A DNA stretch of 32,088 bases from Afipia sp. (GTDB lineage: Bacteria; Pseudomonadota; Alphaproteobacteria; Rhizobiales; Xanthobacteraceae), in contig JAUSAX010000014.1 of the NCBI GenBank assembly GCA_030652315.1, positions 1 through 32,088 on the forward strand. The letters are read 5' to 3'. Numbering within the stretch: the stretch's first letter is position 1; each line of letters opens with the position of its first letter. Shown here one piece after another: positions 1-8,074 of the stretch. The notes beneath the pieces were generated by a model. It was not told the DNA's origin. It saw only the letters and a program-made list of their open reading frames with translations, and made no database searches. Both the position numbers and the translations under genes were made by a program.

Positions 1-282
1 CATCTCGGCGTCTGGCCGATCATCATGGGCATCACGATGTGGGTCCAGATGAAGCTGAACCCGACGCCGCCGGATCCGACGCAGAAGATGATCTTCGACT
101 GGATGCCGCTGATCTTCACCTTCATGCTCGCGGGCTTCCCCGCCGGTCTCGTGATCTACTGGGCCTGGAACAACCTGCTCTCGGTGCTCCAGCAGGGCTA
201 CATCATGAACAAGAACGGCGCGAAGATCGAACTGTTCGACAACATCAAGACGACCTTCGCCGGTTCGAAGAAGACGACGTAG
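1..282 (+). CDS. yidC: Membrane protein insertase YidC, C-terminal part (5' end outside the window)
   Basis: The frame is open from base 1 and ends at a TAG (280-282), giving about 93 C-terminal residues. YidC inserts and folds inner-membrane proteins, alone or with SecYEG. The visible part holds the end of the conserved YidC/Oxa1 core: [12 protein letters not shown], the loop [17 protein letters not shown], and the last membrane segment with [20 protein letters not shown], followed by a short basic tail. These phrases are typical of proteobacterial YidC. The next gene is engB, matching the usual alphaproteobacterial order rnpA-yidC-engB. About 500 upstream residues are missing because of the window edge, not because of a truncation. 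Confidence 0.95.
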   Translation, partial: HLGVWPIIMGITMWVQMKLNPTPPDPTQKMIFDWMPLIFTFMLAGFPAGLVIYWAWNNLLSVLQQGYIMNKNGAKIELFDNIKTTFAGSKKTT

Positions 283-325
283 CGCGGATTGTTGTACGAA
301 GCATCGCGCTACTGACACTCATCAC

Positions 326-444
326 CGTCATGCCCGGGCTTGTCCCGGGCATCCACGTCTCTGGCGGTGGGTAAGTCATGGATGGCCGGGCATAGGCGAG
401 CGGAAGCGTCGCCGTTCTTCGAACGGCTAAGCCCGGCCACGACG
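326..444. repeat. Class A palindromic repeat with extended right-hand hairpin (yidC-engB)
   Basis: The element opens with CGTC and closes with GACG. The left half is a tight hairpin, ATGCCCGGG (330-338) against CCCGGGCAT (344-352). In the right half GGCCGGG pairs with CCCGGCC, but the usual short loop is replaced by an extra module of about 40 bases that folds on itself (GGCGAGC..., CCGTTC TTC GAACGG). It fills most of the gap between yidC and engB. Confidence 0.85.
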
Positions 445-488
445 AGAATTGCAATAGGATGGCTGGTCCATCATGAAAGAACCTTCGT

Positions 489-1154
489 ATGACCGATAAA
501 ACCGATGCGGAGCTGATCGAAGCCGGGCGAAAGATCTTCGCCGGCGACTGGCAATTTTTCTGGGCCTCGCCATCGATCGAAGCACTGCCGCCGATGAAGG
601 GCGTCGAAGTCGCTTTCGCCGGCCGTTCCAACGTCGGCAAATCCAGCCTCATCAACGCGCTGACGGGCCGCAACGGGTTGGCGCGCACCTCGCACACGCC
701 CGGCCGCACCCAGGAACTGATCTTCTTCGAAGGCCCGACGCCTGCCGACGGCAAGGACGCAGGGCTTCGGCTGGTGGACATGCCGGGCTACGGCTACGCA
801 TCCGCCCCGAAAACCAAGGTCGCCTCGTGGACGATGTTGATTCACAAATTCCTGCAGGGTCGCGCCAATCTCGCCCGCGTCTATGTGCTGATCGACTCGC
901 GTCACGGTTTCAAGGACGCCGACCACGACGTGCTGAAGACACTCGACAAATCTGCGGTGAGCTATCAGGTGGTGCTGACCAAATCCGATCAGGTCAAGAA
1001 AGCTGAGCTTGAAGAAACGCTCGCGGCGACCGTCGCCGCGCTCTCCAAGCATCCGGCGGCGTTTCCAGAGGTGCTGGTGACATCGTCGCGCACCGGCGAC
1101 GGCATGCCCGAATTGCGCGCCGCCATGATCCGCCTGCTCAGGGAGCGAGTTTAG
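489..1154 (+). CDS. engB: Ribosome-biogenesis GTP-binding protein EngB (YihA/YsxC)
   Basis: A 221-residue TrmE-Era-EngA-EngB-type GTPase needed for large-subunit ribosome assembly. All G motifs are visible: G1 GRSNVGKS (residues 45-52), the switch region with TPGRTQ, G3 DMPGYG, G4 TKSD and a late G5 serine (SSR). Length fits the family (about 200-220). The ATG at 489 is chosen because it gives the usual short N-terminal arm before the G1 strand; an ATG at 473 is out of frame. It follows yidC and precedes argB, as in related genomes. The G of the TAG stop codon is also the first base of a class C repeat (1154-1221). Confidence 0.96.
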   Translation: MTDKTDAELIEAGRKIFAGDWQFFWASPSIEALPPMKGVEVAFAGRSNVGKSSLINALTGRNGLARTSHTPGRTQELIFFEGPTPADGKDAGLRLVDMPGYGYASAPKTKVASWTMLIHKFLQGRANLARVYVLIDSRHGFKDADHDVLKTLDKSAVSYQVVLTKSDQVKKAELEETLAATVAALSKHPAAFPEVLVTSSRTGDGMPELRAAMIRLLRERV

Positions 1155-1221
1155 GGCATGATCCCGAAAAGCATGCCCTCGGGCCTGACCCGAGGGTGGG
1201 CACCGGTTTTCGGATAAGATC
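1154..1221. repeat. Class C repeat (GGGCATGATCCCGAAAA...), copy with internal palindrome
   Basis: This is the same element as 18132-18180: GGGCATGATCCCGAAAAG at the left and TGGGCACCGGTTTTCGG at the right, with inner inverted arms CCGAAAA/TTTTCGG. Compared with the other copy it carries about 25 extra bases in the middle containing CCCTCGGG-CCTGA-CCCGAGGG, an 8-bp hairpin. The right terminal arm has decayed (GATAAGATCCC instead of GATCATGCCC). It begins inside the engB stop codon. Confidence 0.8.
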
Positions 1222-1240
1222 CCGCCCGGAAGGAAAAATA

Positions 1241-1621
1241 ATGACCCAGAACGGTGCGTTGCGGCTCGCGGTAATTCTTGCCGGGCTGATGGGCGCGGCC
1301 GGCGTCGTTCTCGCGGCCGCCTCCGCCCACCAACCCGACGCAGGGCGGCTTGCCTCGGCGTCATCGATGCTGCTGTTCCATGCCAGCGCCGTGATCGGCG
1401 CGGCGCTGCTGACCGGGCACGGCATCGCCCAACGGCACCTCGGCCTGACCGCGACCTGTGGCTTCATTGTGGGCGCGGCGCTGTTCGCGGGCGATCTGGC
1501 GATGCGCCAGTATGCCGGTCACGGATTGTTCACAATGGCCGCACCGACCGGCGGCACGCTGCTGATCCTGAGCTGGCTCGTGCTCGCTGTCGCCGCCGCC
1601 TGGCCGCGACGCGCGGGCTGA
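1241..1621 (+). CDS. DUF423 family small membrane protein
   Basis: A 126-residue, very hydrophobic protein with about four predicted membrane helices: residues roughly 7-25, 42-60, 67-85 and 100-120. The pattern LAGLMGAAGVVLAAASAH, followed by a SSMLLFHASAVIGAALL helix and a final GGTLLILSWLVLA helix, resembles the DUF423 (YwdK-like) family of unknown function. The ATG at 1241 is preferred over in-frame codons upstream because GGAAGG lies just ahead of it and the upstream part is class C repeat sequence. It sits between engB and argB on the same strand. No biochemical role can be given. Confidence 0.8.
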   Translation: MTQNGALRLAVILAGLMGAAGVVLAAASAHQPDAGRLASASSMLLFHASAVIGAALLTGHGIAQRHLGLTATCGFIVGAALFAGDLAMRQYAGHGLFTMAAPTGGTLLILSWLVLAVAAAWPRRAG

Positions 1622-1709
1622 CTTGCGTCCGCGGCTCTTTGCACGCCTCGCGCCAATCGGCTAAACCCTCGGCCAAATCTTCGCCAGCCCGCGTGAACGA
1701 GATTTCCCC

Positions 1710-2609
1710 ATGATGGATCTGCCGACAAATATCAGCCCGCAGGATCAGGCCCGCATCCTGTCGGAAGCACTGCCGCACATGCAGCAGTACGACGAAGAAA
1801 CCATCGTCATCAAATACGGCGGTCATGCCATGGGCGAGGAAAATCTCGCCCGGCAGTTCGCCCGCGACATCGTTTTGCTGGAGCAAACCGCGATCAACCC
1901 CGTGGTTGTTCATGGCGGCGGCCCGCAGATCGCCGCTATGCTGACGCGGCTCGGCATCAAATCCGAGTTCGCCTCCGGCTTGCGCATCACCGACGCCGCC
2001 ACCATCGAGATCGTCGAGATGGTGCTGGCGGGATCGATCAACAAGCAGATCGTCAGCCACATCAACGAAGCCGGCGGCAAGGCCGTGGGCCTGTGCGGCA
2101 AGGACGGCAACATGGTGACCGCCACCAAGGCGACCCGCACCATGGTCGATCCCGGCTCGAACATCGAGAAGGTGATCGATCTTGGCTTCGTCGGCGAACC
2201 CGACAAGGTCGATCTCACGCTGCTCAACCAGCTCATCGGCTATGAACTGATCCCGGTGCTGGCGCCGCTGGCCTCATCCGCCAACGGTCAGACCTTCAAC
2301 GTCAACGCCGACACCTTTGCCGGGGCTGTCGCGGGCGCGCTGAAGGCCAAGCGCCTGCTGCTGCTGACCGACGTGCCGGGCGTGCTCGACAAGTCGAAGA
2401 AGCTTATTCCCGAACTGTCGATCAAGGACGCACGCAAGCTGATCGCCGACGGCACAATCTCGGGCGGCATGATCCCGAAGGTCGAGACCTGCATCTATTC
2501 GCTGGAAGCCGGCGTCGAAGGCGTGGTGATCATCGACGGCAAGACGCCGCATGCGGTGCTGCTCGAGCTGTTCACCAATCAGGGCACGGGAACGCTGATC
2601 CACAAGTGA
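1710..2609 (+). CDS. argB: Acetylglutamate kinase
   Basis: A 299-residue amino-acid kinase that phosphorylates N-acetyl-L-glutamate with ATP, the second step of arginine synthesis, in the cytoplasm. Visible family marks are the N-terminal strand with [10 protein letters not shown] (phosphate-binding lysine), [10 protein letters not shown] for acetylglutamate binding, the central [13 protein letters not shown] segment, the [12 protein letters not shown] nucleotide-site strand and [10 protein letters not shown] near the end. Length is normal for the family. The N-terminal extension before the kinase core resembles the arginine-inhibitable (hexameric) type, so feedback inhibition is likely but inferred. 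The start may be the ATG at 1710 or the next one at 1713. Confidence 0.97.
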   Translation: MMDLPTNISPQDQARILSEALPHMQQYDEETIVIKYGGHAMGEENLARQFARDIVLLEQTAINPVVVHGGGPQIAAMLTRLGIKSEFASGLRITDAATIEIVEMVLAGSINKQIVSHINEAGGKAVGLCGKDGNMVTATKATRTMVDPGSNIEKVIDLGFVGEPDKVDLTLLNQLIGYELIPVLAPLASSANGQTFNVNADTFAGAVAGALKAKRLLLLTDVPGVLDKSKKLIPELSIKDARKLIADGTISGGMIPKVETCIYSLEAGVEGVVIIDGKTPHAVLLELFTNQGTGTLIHK

Positions 2610-2634
2610 TGCGCCGAAGCACACCTCTCTCGTT

Positions 2635-2759
2635 TGTCATGGCCGGACTCGTTCCGGCCATCTCGACTGGAAGAGCACAACGTCAAGCTAGTCGGGATCA
2701 CCGGGACATAGGCGAGCGAAGCGACGCCGTCCTCGGGACGGCTATGCCCGGTGATGACA
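2635..2759. repeat. Class A palindromic repeat with extended hairpin (argB-DUF1036 gap)
   Basis: Starts TGTCATGGCCGG and ends CCGGTGATGACA. The left hairpin is TGGCCGGA/TTCCGGCCA. The right half is TCACCGGG...CCCGGTGA, enlarged by the same inserted module seen at 326-444 (ATAGGCGAGCGAAGCG, then CCGTCC TCG GGACGG, then CTATG). The element's right arm overlaps the likely start codon of the next gene (ATG 2744). Confidence 0.85.
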
Positions 2760-3772
2760 ATTGTAAGATAGGTGATCTCTCCCGCACAATCGCAGCGGCG
2801 GCGATGGTCACTCTCGTCGTTTCCAGCACCCCCGCCCGCGCCGACCTGAAGCTCTGCAACCGCATGAGTTATGTGGTTGAAGCCGCCATCGGCATCGACG
2901 ACAAATCCGCCACCGCGACGCGCGGCTGGTTCCGGATCGATCCGGCTGCCTGCCGCGTGGTGGCCCAGGGAAACATCACGGCGGAGCGCATCCTCCTGCA
3001 CGCGCGATCCTTGCCGGTCTACGGCGCATCGCCCGCGCCGCAGAACGGCACTGATAACCTCTGCATCGCGCCGAAGGACTTCGTGATCGCCGGGCGGCAG
3101 TGCCGCGGCAGCCAGACCGCCGTGCCCTTCACCGAGATCAAGCCGAGCATCGGCGAGGACGGCCATCAGGTCGCGTATCTGGCGGAAGGCGCGGAGTATG
3201 ACGACGAGCAGGCGCGGCTTGCCGCCATCCAGCGGCTGCTGGTGATCGCTGGCTATGACGCGGCCCCTATCGACGGCGTCGATGGGCGGAAGACGCAAAA
3301 CGCGCTGGCCGCGTTCCTGAAAGCGCGCGGCCTCGGCGCGGACGCGGCGCAGGCTCCGAATTTCTTCGAGATCATGATCGCTGCGGTGGAGACGCCATCG
3401 GCGACCGGCCTCACCTGGTGTAACGATACGCAGTACCGCGTGATGGCCTCCATCGCCACCGACGATGGCAAGGCCGTCACCAGCCGCGGCTGGTATCGCA
3501 TCGAGCCCGGCAAGTGTTTACATCCCGATGTGACGGGACAGCCGCGCAGGATCTTCAGTTTCGCGGAGGCGGTCGACAGCGACGGCCGCACCATCAAGAT
3601 CAACAGCCGGCCGTTGAACTGGGGCGGCTCAACCATGCTCTGCACCCGTGAAGCGCAGTTCGAATTCACCGAACAGGGCGATTGCGGCCCGCGCGGACTG
3701 AATGCGAGCGGCTATGAGCGCGTCGACATGACCGCAGGCGCCGGCAAAACCATCCGGTTCGGAATGCCATGA
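2744..3772 (+). CDS. Secreted protein with two DUF1036 domains and a peptidoglycan-binding-like middle
   Basis: Read from ATG 2744 this is 342 residues. A hydrophobic stretch (about 15-30) ends in TPARA before DLKLCN, which looks like a signal peptide cleaved near residue 33. Residues 34-150 and 222-342 are two copies of a DUF1036-type domain, each starting with a cysteine-containing strand (LKLCN, LTWCN) followed by a RGW(F/Y)RI(D/E)P motif and further paired cysteines. Between them, residues about 155-200 (ARLAAIQRLL, YDAAPIDGVDGRKTQNALAAF) match the PG_binding_1 pattern. The protein is probably periplasmic; function is unknown. The start is uncertain: the frame stays open back to a GTG at 2606, ATG 2744 lies in a repeat, and the next ATG (2804) leaves too short a signal. 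The stop overlaps the next gene by ATGA. Confidence 0.75.
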   Translation: MPGDDNCKIGDLSRTIAAAAMVTLVVSSTPARADLKLCNRMSYVVEAAIGIDDKSATATRGWFRIDPAACRVVAQGNITAERILLHARSLPVYGASPAPQNGTDNLCIAPKDFVIAGRQCRGSQTAVPFTEIKPSIGEDGHQVAYLAEGAEYDDEQARLAAIQRLLVIAGYDAAPIDGVDGRKTQNALAAFLKARGLGADAAQAPNFFEIMIAAVETPSATGLTWCNDTQYRVMASIATDDGKAVTSRGWYRIEPGKCLHPDVTGQPRRIFSFAEAVDSDGRTIKINSRPLNWGGSTMLCTREAQFEFTEQGDCGPRGLNASGYERVDMTAGAGKTIRFGMP

Positions 3773-4479
3773 CCCAAAAGAACATGATTCAAAAGCGCAA
3801 CTTCTCCCATGTCGAGACATGGGTGTTCGATCTCGACAACACGCTCTACCCGCACCACGTCAATCTGTGGCAGCAGGTCGATGTGCGTATCCGCGATTTC
3901 GTCGCGCAGTATCTGAATGTGCCCAAGGACGAAGCCTTCAAGATTCAGAAGGACTACTATCGCCGCTACGGCACCACCATGCGCGGCATGATGACCGAGC
4001 ACGGCCTGCGCGCCGACGACTTCCTCGCCTATGTCCACGAAATCGATCACTCGCCACTCGAACCCAACCCCGCGATGGGTGCGGCGATCGAAAAGCTTCC
4101 CGGCCGCAAGCTGATCCTCACCAACGGCTCGCGCGCCCACGCCGGCAAGGTGCTGGAACGCCTCGGCATCGCGAAGAATTTCGAGGACGTGTTCGACATT
4201 GTCGCCGCCGAGCTGGAGCCGAAGCCCGCGCGGCAAACCTACATGAAGTTCCTCAAGCTGCACGGCGTCGATCCCGGCAAAGCCGCGATGTTCGAGGATC
4301 TCGCCCGCAACCTGGTGACGCCGCACGATCTCGGCATGACCACCGTCCTCGTGGTGCCTGACGGGACCAAGAATGTGGTCCGCGAGGACTGGGAACTGGA
4401 AGGCCGCGATGCCGCCTATGTTGATCACATTACCGATAATCTGACGGGGTTTTTGGCGGGGATTGACGCCAAACACTGA
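3769..4479 (+). CDS. HAD-superfamily pyrimidine 5'-nucleotidase
   Basis: A 236-residue HAD hydrolase of the pyrimidine 5'-nucleotidase (Sdt1-like) type, expected to remove phosphate from nucleoside monophosphates such as UMP or CMP. Motif I is FDLDNTLYP, with nucleophile D21 and acid/base D23. Motif II is TNGS (118-121), the motif III lysine is in EPKP (K152), and motif IV is FEDLARN (E176, D177). The helical cap lies between motifs I and II and includes YYRRYGTTMRGM. Its ATG overlaps the stop of the DUF1036 gene (ATGA), so the two are probably translated together. Exact substrate cannot be told from sequence. Confidence 0.88.
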   Translation: MTQKNMIQKRNFSHVETWVFDLDNTLYPHHVNLWQQVDVRIRDFVAQYLNVPKDEAFKIQKDYYRRYGTTMRGMMTEHGLRADDFLAYVHEIDHSPLEPNPAMGAAIEKLPGRKLILTNGSRAHAGKVLERLGIAKNFEDVFDIVAAELEPKPARQTYMKFLKLHGVDPGKAAMFEDLARNLVTPHDLGMTTVLVVPDGTKNVVREDWELEGRDAAYVDHITDNLTGFLAGIDAKH

Positions 4480-4512
4480 AATCTCAGTTCGTCGTCCCCG
4501 CGCCTTTTCTTT

Positions 4513-4659
4513 CCCCTCTCCCCTTGTGGGAGAGGGTGGCGAAATCGAGCGAAGCGAGATTGAGCCGGGTGAGGGGTCGGGATCTTGCTGTGATGCCCAT
4601 ACCCCTCACCCGCTTCGCGGCTGCGCCGCTCAGCACCCTCTCCCACAAGGGGAGAGGGG
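4513..4659. repeat. Class B palindromic repeat (CCCCTCTCCCCTTGTGGGAG...)
   Basis: The left end reads CCCCTCTCCCCTTGTGGGAG and the right end is its reverse complement, CTCCCACAAGGGGAGAGGGG. Inside, GGGTGAGGGG and CCCCTCACCC form a second, inner pair of arms. A further copy with the same ends lies at 7917-8062, and a decayed fragment at 12486-12513. It separates the nucleotidase from dapD and could form a long hairpin in RNA. Confidence 0.85.
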
Positions 4660-4760
4660 CACTCTATCGCTTGACTCAAAGCCCCAAATTGATTTGTTGA
4701 CAATCTGCATATCCACGGACTGTCGACATATTCAGTCCCGCCATCTCCCAAGGAATCCTG

Positions 4761-5606
<846 letters not shown>

Positions 5607-5637
5607 GATGTAACGAAGAGCACCATCACGTCTTCGA

Positions 5638-5726
5638 TGTCATTGCCGGGCTTGACCCGGCAATCCCGACAAGGGACGCACGGCGCTTATGCAATCGAGA
5701 TCACCGGGACAAGCCCGGTGATGACA
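5638..5726. repeat. Class A palindromic repeat (dapD-dapE)
   Basis: Outer ends TGTCAT/ATGACA. The left hairpin is TTGCCGGG-CTTGA-CCCGGCAA; the right hairpin is TCACCGGG-ACAAG-CCCGGTGA. Here both hairpins are of the short-loop form. It lies wholly between the dapD stop and the dapE start. Confidence 0.85.
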
Positions 5727-5740
5727 CATCCGGAAAACTG

Positions 5741-6910
5741 ATGTCGACCGACGCCCTCTCCATCGCCCGCGATCTTTTGCGCTGTCCGTCCGTTACGCCG
5801 GCGGATGCCGGCGCGCTCGGCGTGCTGGAGAAGCTGCTCGACGATGCCGGCTTTGCCGTGCACCGCGTCACCTTCTCCGAGCCGGGCGCGGCTGACATCG
5901 ATAATCTTTATGCCCGCATCGGCACCGGCAGCCCGCACATTATGTTTGCGGGACACACCGACGTGGTGCCCGCCGGTGACGAGGCGGCGTGGACCTACGG
6001 CGCGTTCGCCGGCGACGTCAAGGACGGCATGCTCTATGGCCGCGGCGCGGTGGACATGAAAGGCGGCATCGCCTGCTCCGTCGCCGCCACGCTTGAATAT
6101 CTCGCCGCGAACGGCGGCAAGCCGCAAAAATCTGGTGGAGGCTCGATCTCGTTCCTGATCACCGGCGACGAGGAAGACATCGCCGTCAACGGCACCGTCA
6201 AGCTGTTGAAGTGGGCGGCGGAGCGCGGCGAAAAGTTCGATCACTGCGTGCTGGGCGAGCCCAGCAACGTCAACGAGATGGGCGATACCATCAAGACCGG
6301 GCGACGCGGCTCGCAGTCCGGCACGCTGATCGTCGATGGCGTGCAGGGCCATGTCGCCTATCCGCATCGCGCGTCGAATCCGGTGCCGGACATCGCGGCC
6401 CTGATCGCGACACTCAGCGGCGATCCGCTGGACAAGGGCACCGAACACTTTCAGCCGTCGAATCTCGAATTCACCTCGGTTGATGTCGGCAATCCGGCCT
6501 GGAACGTCATTCCCGCTCAGGCGCGCGCGCGTTTCAACATCCGTTACAACGACTGCCATACCCGCGAGTCCCTGCGCGCGCTGATCGAGGAGCGCGTCGT
6601 CAAGGCGAGCGGCAATCGCATCAAGGCACATGTCGCATGGGAGCCGTCGAATGCCGACGTGTTCCGGACCAAGCCCGGACCGTTCACCGATCTCGTGGTC
6701 GCAGCCATTGAAGACGTCACCGGGCGCAAGCCGGAGCTGAACACCGGCGGCGGCACCTCCGACGCGCGCTTCATCACGCATTACTGCCCGGTGCTCGAAT
6801 TCGGCCTCGTCGGCCAGACCATGCACCAGATCGACGAACGCACGCCGGTGTCCGATCTCGAAAAGCTCACGAAAATCTATCGCAGCGTGCTGGATCGTTA
6901 CTTCGCATGA
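5741..6910 (+). CDS. dapE: Succinyl-diaminopimelate desuccinylase
   Basis: A 389-residue M20-family zinc enzyme that hydrolyses N-succinyl-LL-diaminopimelate to LL-diaminopimelate. The metal ligands and catalytic residues are in place: FAGHTDVVP (H72), [10 protein letters not shown] (D105), TGDEED (catalytic E144 and ligand E145), the LGEPSN glutamate, and GQTMHQIDE near the C-terminus. The lid/dimerisation domain lies between ([17 protein letters not shown]). The start ATG 5741 gives the usual N-terminus ([17 protein letters not shown]); the frame stays open upstream through dapD and the repeat, but that is not homologous. The stop overlaps the next ATG by four bases. Confidence 0.97.
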   Translation: MSTDALSIARDLLRCPSVTPADAGALGVLEKLLDDAGFAVHRVTFSEPGAADIDNLYARIGTGSPHIMFAGHTDVVPAGDEAAWTYGAFAGDVKDGMLYGRGAVDMKGGIACSVAATLEYLAANGGKPQKSGGGSISFLITGDEEDIAVNGTVKLLKWAAERGEKFDHCVLGEPSNVNEMGDTIKTGRRGSQSGTLIVDGVQGHVAYPHRASNPVPDIAALIATLSGDPLDKGTEHFQPSNLEFTSVDVGNPAWNVIPAQARARFNIRYNDCHTRESLRALIEERVVKASGNRIKAHVAWEPSNADVFRTKPGPFTDLVVAAIEDVTGRKPELNTGGGTSDARFITHYCPVLEFGLVGQTMHQIDERTPVSDLEKLTKIYRSVLDRYFA

Positions 6911-7482
6911 GTGTCGAGAACATGAGCGGTCACGTTATCATTCTCACCGCCATCGACACCGAGCTGAACAAGGCACGCGCGCCTGAAGGCGTCGAGGTGA
7001 TCTACACCGGCGTCGGCAAGGTCAATGCCGCGAGCATCGCGACGCTGGCCGTGATGGCGCTGCAGCCGAAACTCATCGTCAACTACGGCACCGCCGGCAA
7101 GATCGCTCACATTCACAACGGCCTTGTGGAGGTCGCGCATACCGTTCAGCGCGACATGGCGGCGATGCCGCTGGCGCCGCGCGGGCGCACACCGTTCTCG
7201 CCGGAGATGGACCGGCTGTCGTCCGGACACGGCAGCGTCGTCTGCGGCACCGGCGACAGTTTCGTCACGTCCGTCGATCCCTGGCTGGTGGAGAACAACA
7301 TCGACATCGTCGATATGGAGCTGTTCGCGATTGCCCATGTCTGCCAGCGCCACGGCGTGCCGTGGCGGGCGTTCAAGTTCATCACCGACGCCGCCGATGA
7401 AAATGCAGCAGATCACTGGAACGAAAACGTCGCCAACGGCGAGGATTTGTTCTGGGATGTCATGAAGACTCTGACTGATTGA
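6907..7482 (+). CDS. 5'-methylthioadenosine/S-adenosylhomocysteine nucleosidase-like protein
   Basis: A 191-residue member of the purine phosphorylase/nucleosidase superfamily. Residues that match the catalytic set of MTA/SAH nucleosidases are a glutamate in the first loop (AIDTEL, E19), the DMELFA motif (E138; DMEGAA in the standard enzyme) and TDAADENA (D161). NYGTAGKI is the glycine-rich phosphate/ribose loop. At 191 residues it is shorter than the typical 230. Its start overlaps the dapE stop (ATGA), so it is probably translationally coupled. Nucleoside hydrolysis in the methionine/SAM salvage path is likely; the exact substrate is inferred only. Confidence 0.8.
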   Translation: MSVENMSGHVIILTAIDTELNKARAPEGVEVIYTGVGKVNAASIATLAVMALQPKLIVNYGTAGKIAHIHNGLVEVAHTVQRDMAAMPLAPRGRTPFSPEMDRLSSGHGSVVCGTGDSFVTSVDPWLVENNIDIVDMELFAIAHVCQRHGVPWRAFKFITDAADENAADHWNENVANGEDLFWDVMKTLTD

Positions 7483-7501
7483 TCATAACGGGGAGTACGC
7501 C

Positions 7502-7882
7502 ATGCAACGCCGCAACATCAACGCCGCCAACGCCCCGCAACCCTTCGGCTACGCGCAGGTCTGCGAGGTCAGCGGTGCGCAGCGCCTGGCTTTCGTCAGT
7601 GGGCAGATCCCGCAAACCGTGGACGGCACGGTGCCTGAGACGTTCGAGGCGCAGTGCCGGCTGATCTGGACCAATATCGAAAGCCAGCTCAAGGCCGTCG
7701 ACATGACCCTCGCCGACGTTGTGAAGGTCACAGTGTTTCTGTCGGACCGGAAGTATGCACTGGAGAATCGCACCGTTCGTCAGAGCGTTCTCGGCACGCT
7801 CGCACCAGCCATGACGGTGATCATCGCCGGCATTTTCGACAGCAAGTGGCTGCTGGAAATCGAAGCGATCGCGGCGGCGTAA
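7502..7882 (+). CDS. Rid family (YjgF/YER057c/UK114) protein
   Basis: A 126-residue chorismate-mutase-like fold protein of the Rid family. Typical stretches are FVSGQIPQTVDGTVP, FEAQCRLIWTNIESQLKAVDMTLADVVKVTVFLSD and the C-terminal LLEIEAIAAA. The classic RidA enzyme removes reactive enamines/imines and needs an arginine after the PA dipeptide (PARS); here the sequence is PAMT (M104), so the archetypal deaminase arginine is absent. It therefore belongs with the other Rid subfamilies, whose roles are less clear. GGGGAG just upstream of ATG 7502 is a plausible ribosome-binding site. It lies 19 bases after the nucleosidase and is probably in the same operon. Confidence 0.85.
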   Translation: MQRRNINAANAPQPFGYAQVCEVSGAQRLAFVSGQIPQTVDGTVPETFEAQCRLIWTNIESQLKAVDMTLADVVKVTVFLSDRKYALENRTVRQSVLGTLAPAMTVIIAGIFDSKWLLEIEAIAAA

Positions 7883-7916
7883 ACTCCTCCCTCGCCCCGC
7901 TCTTGCGGCTCTTGGA

Positions 7917-8062
7917 CCCTCTCCCCTTGTGGGAGAGGGTGGCGAGATTGAGTGAAACGAAATCGAGCCGGGTGAGGGGTAATCTCCGTTTACACACGAG
8001 CGCATTTACCCCTCACCCGCCCTCGCTTTGCTCGGGCACCCTCTCCCACAAGGGGAGAGGGG
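7917..8062. repeat. Class B palindromic repeat (second copy)
   Basis: Left arm CCCTCTCCCCTTGTGGGAG, right arm CTCCCACAAGGGGAGAGGG, with inner GGGTGAGGGG and CCCCTCACCC arms as in the copy at 4513-4659. It stands between two convergent transcription units (rid gene on + and truA on -), a position where it could end transcription from both sides. Confidence 0.85.
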
Positions 8063-8074
8063 AAGTGAGCGCCC

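Noticed and set aside
2606..2743. GTG 2606 as start of the DUF1036 gene
   Set aside because: It would put 46 residues of repeat-derived sequence before the signal peptide, which would then be internal.
4671..4735. TTGACA-like promoter upstream of dapD
   Set aside because: TTGACA is present near 4697, but no convincing -10 box lies at a 16-18 base spacing, so it was not listed as a promoter.
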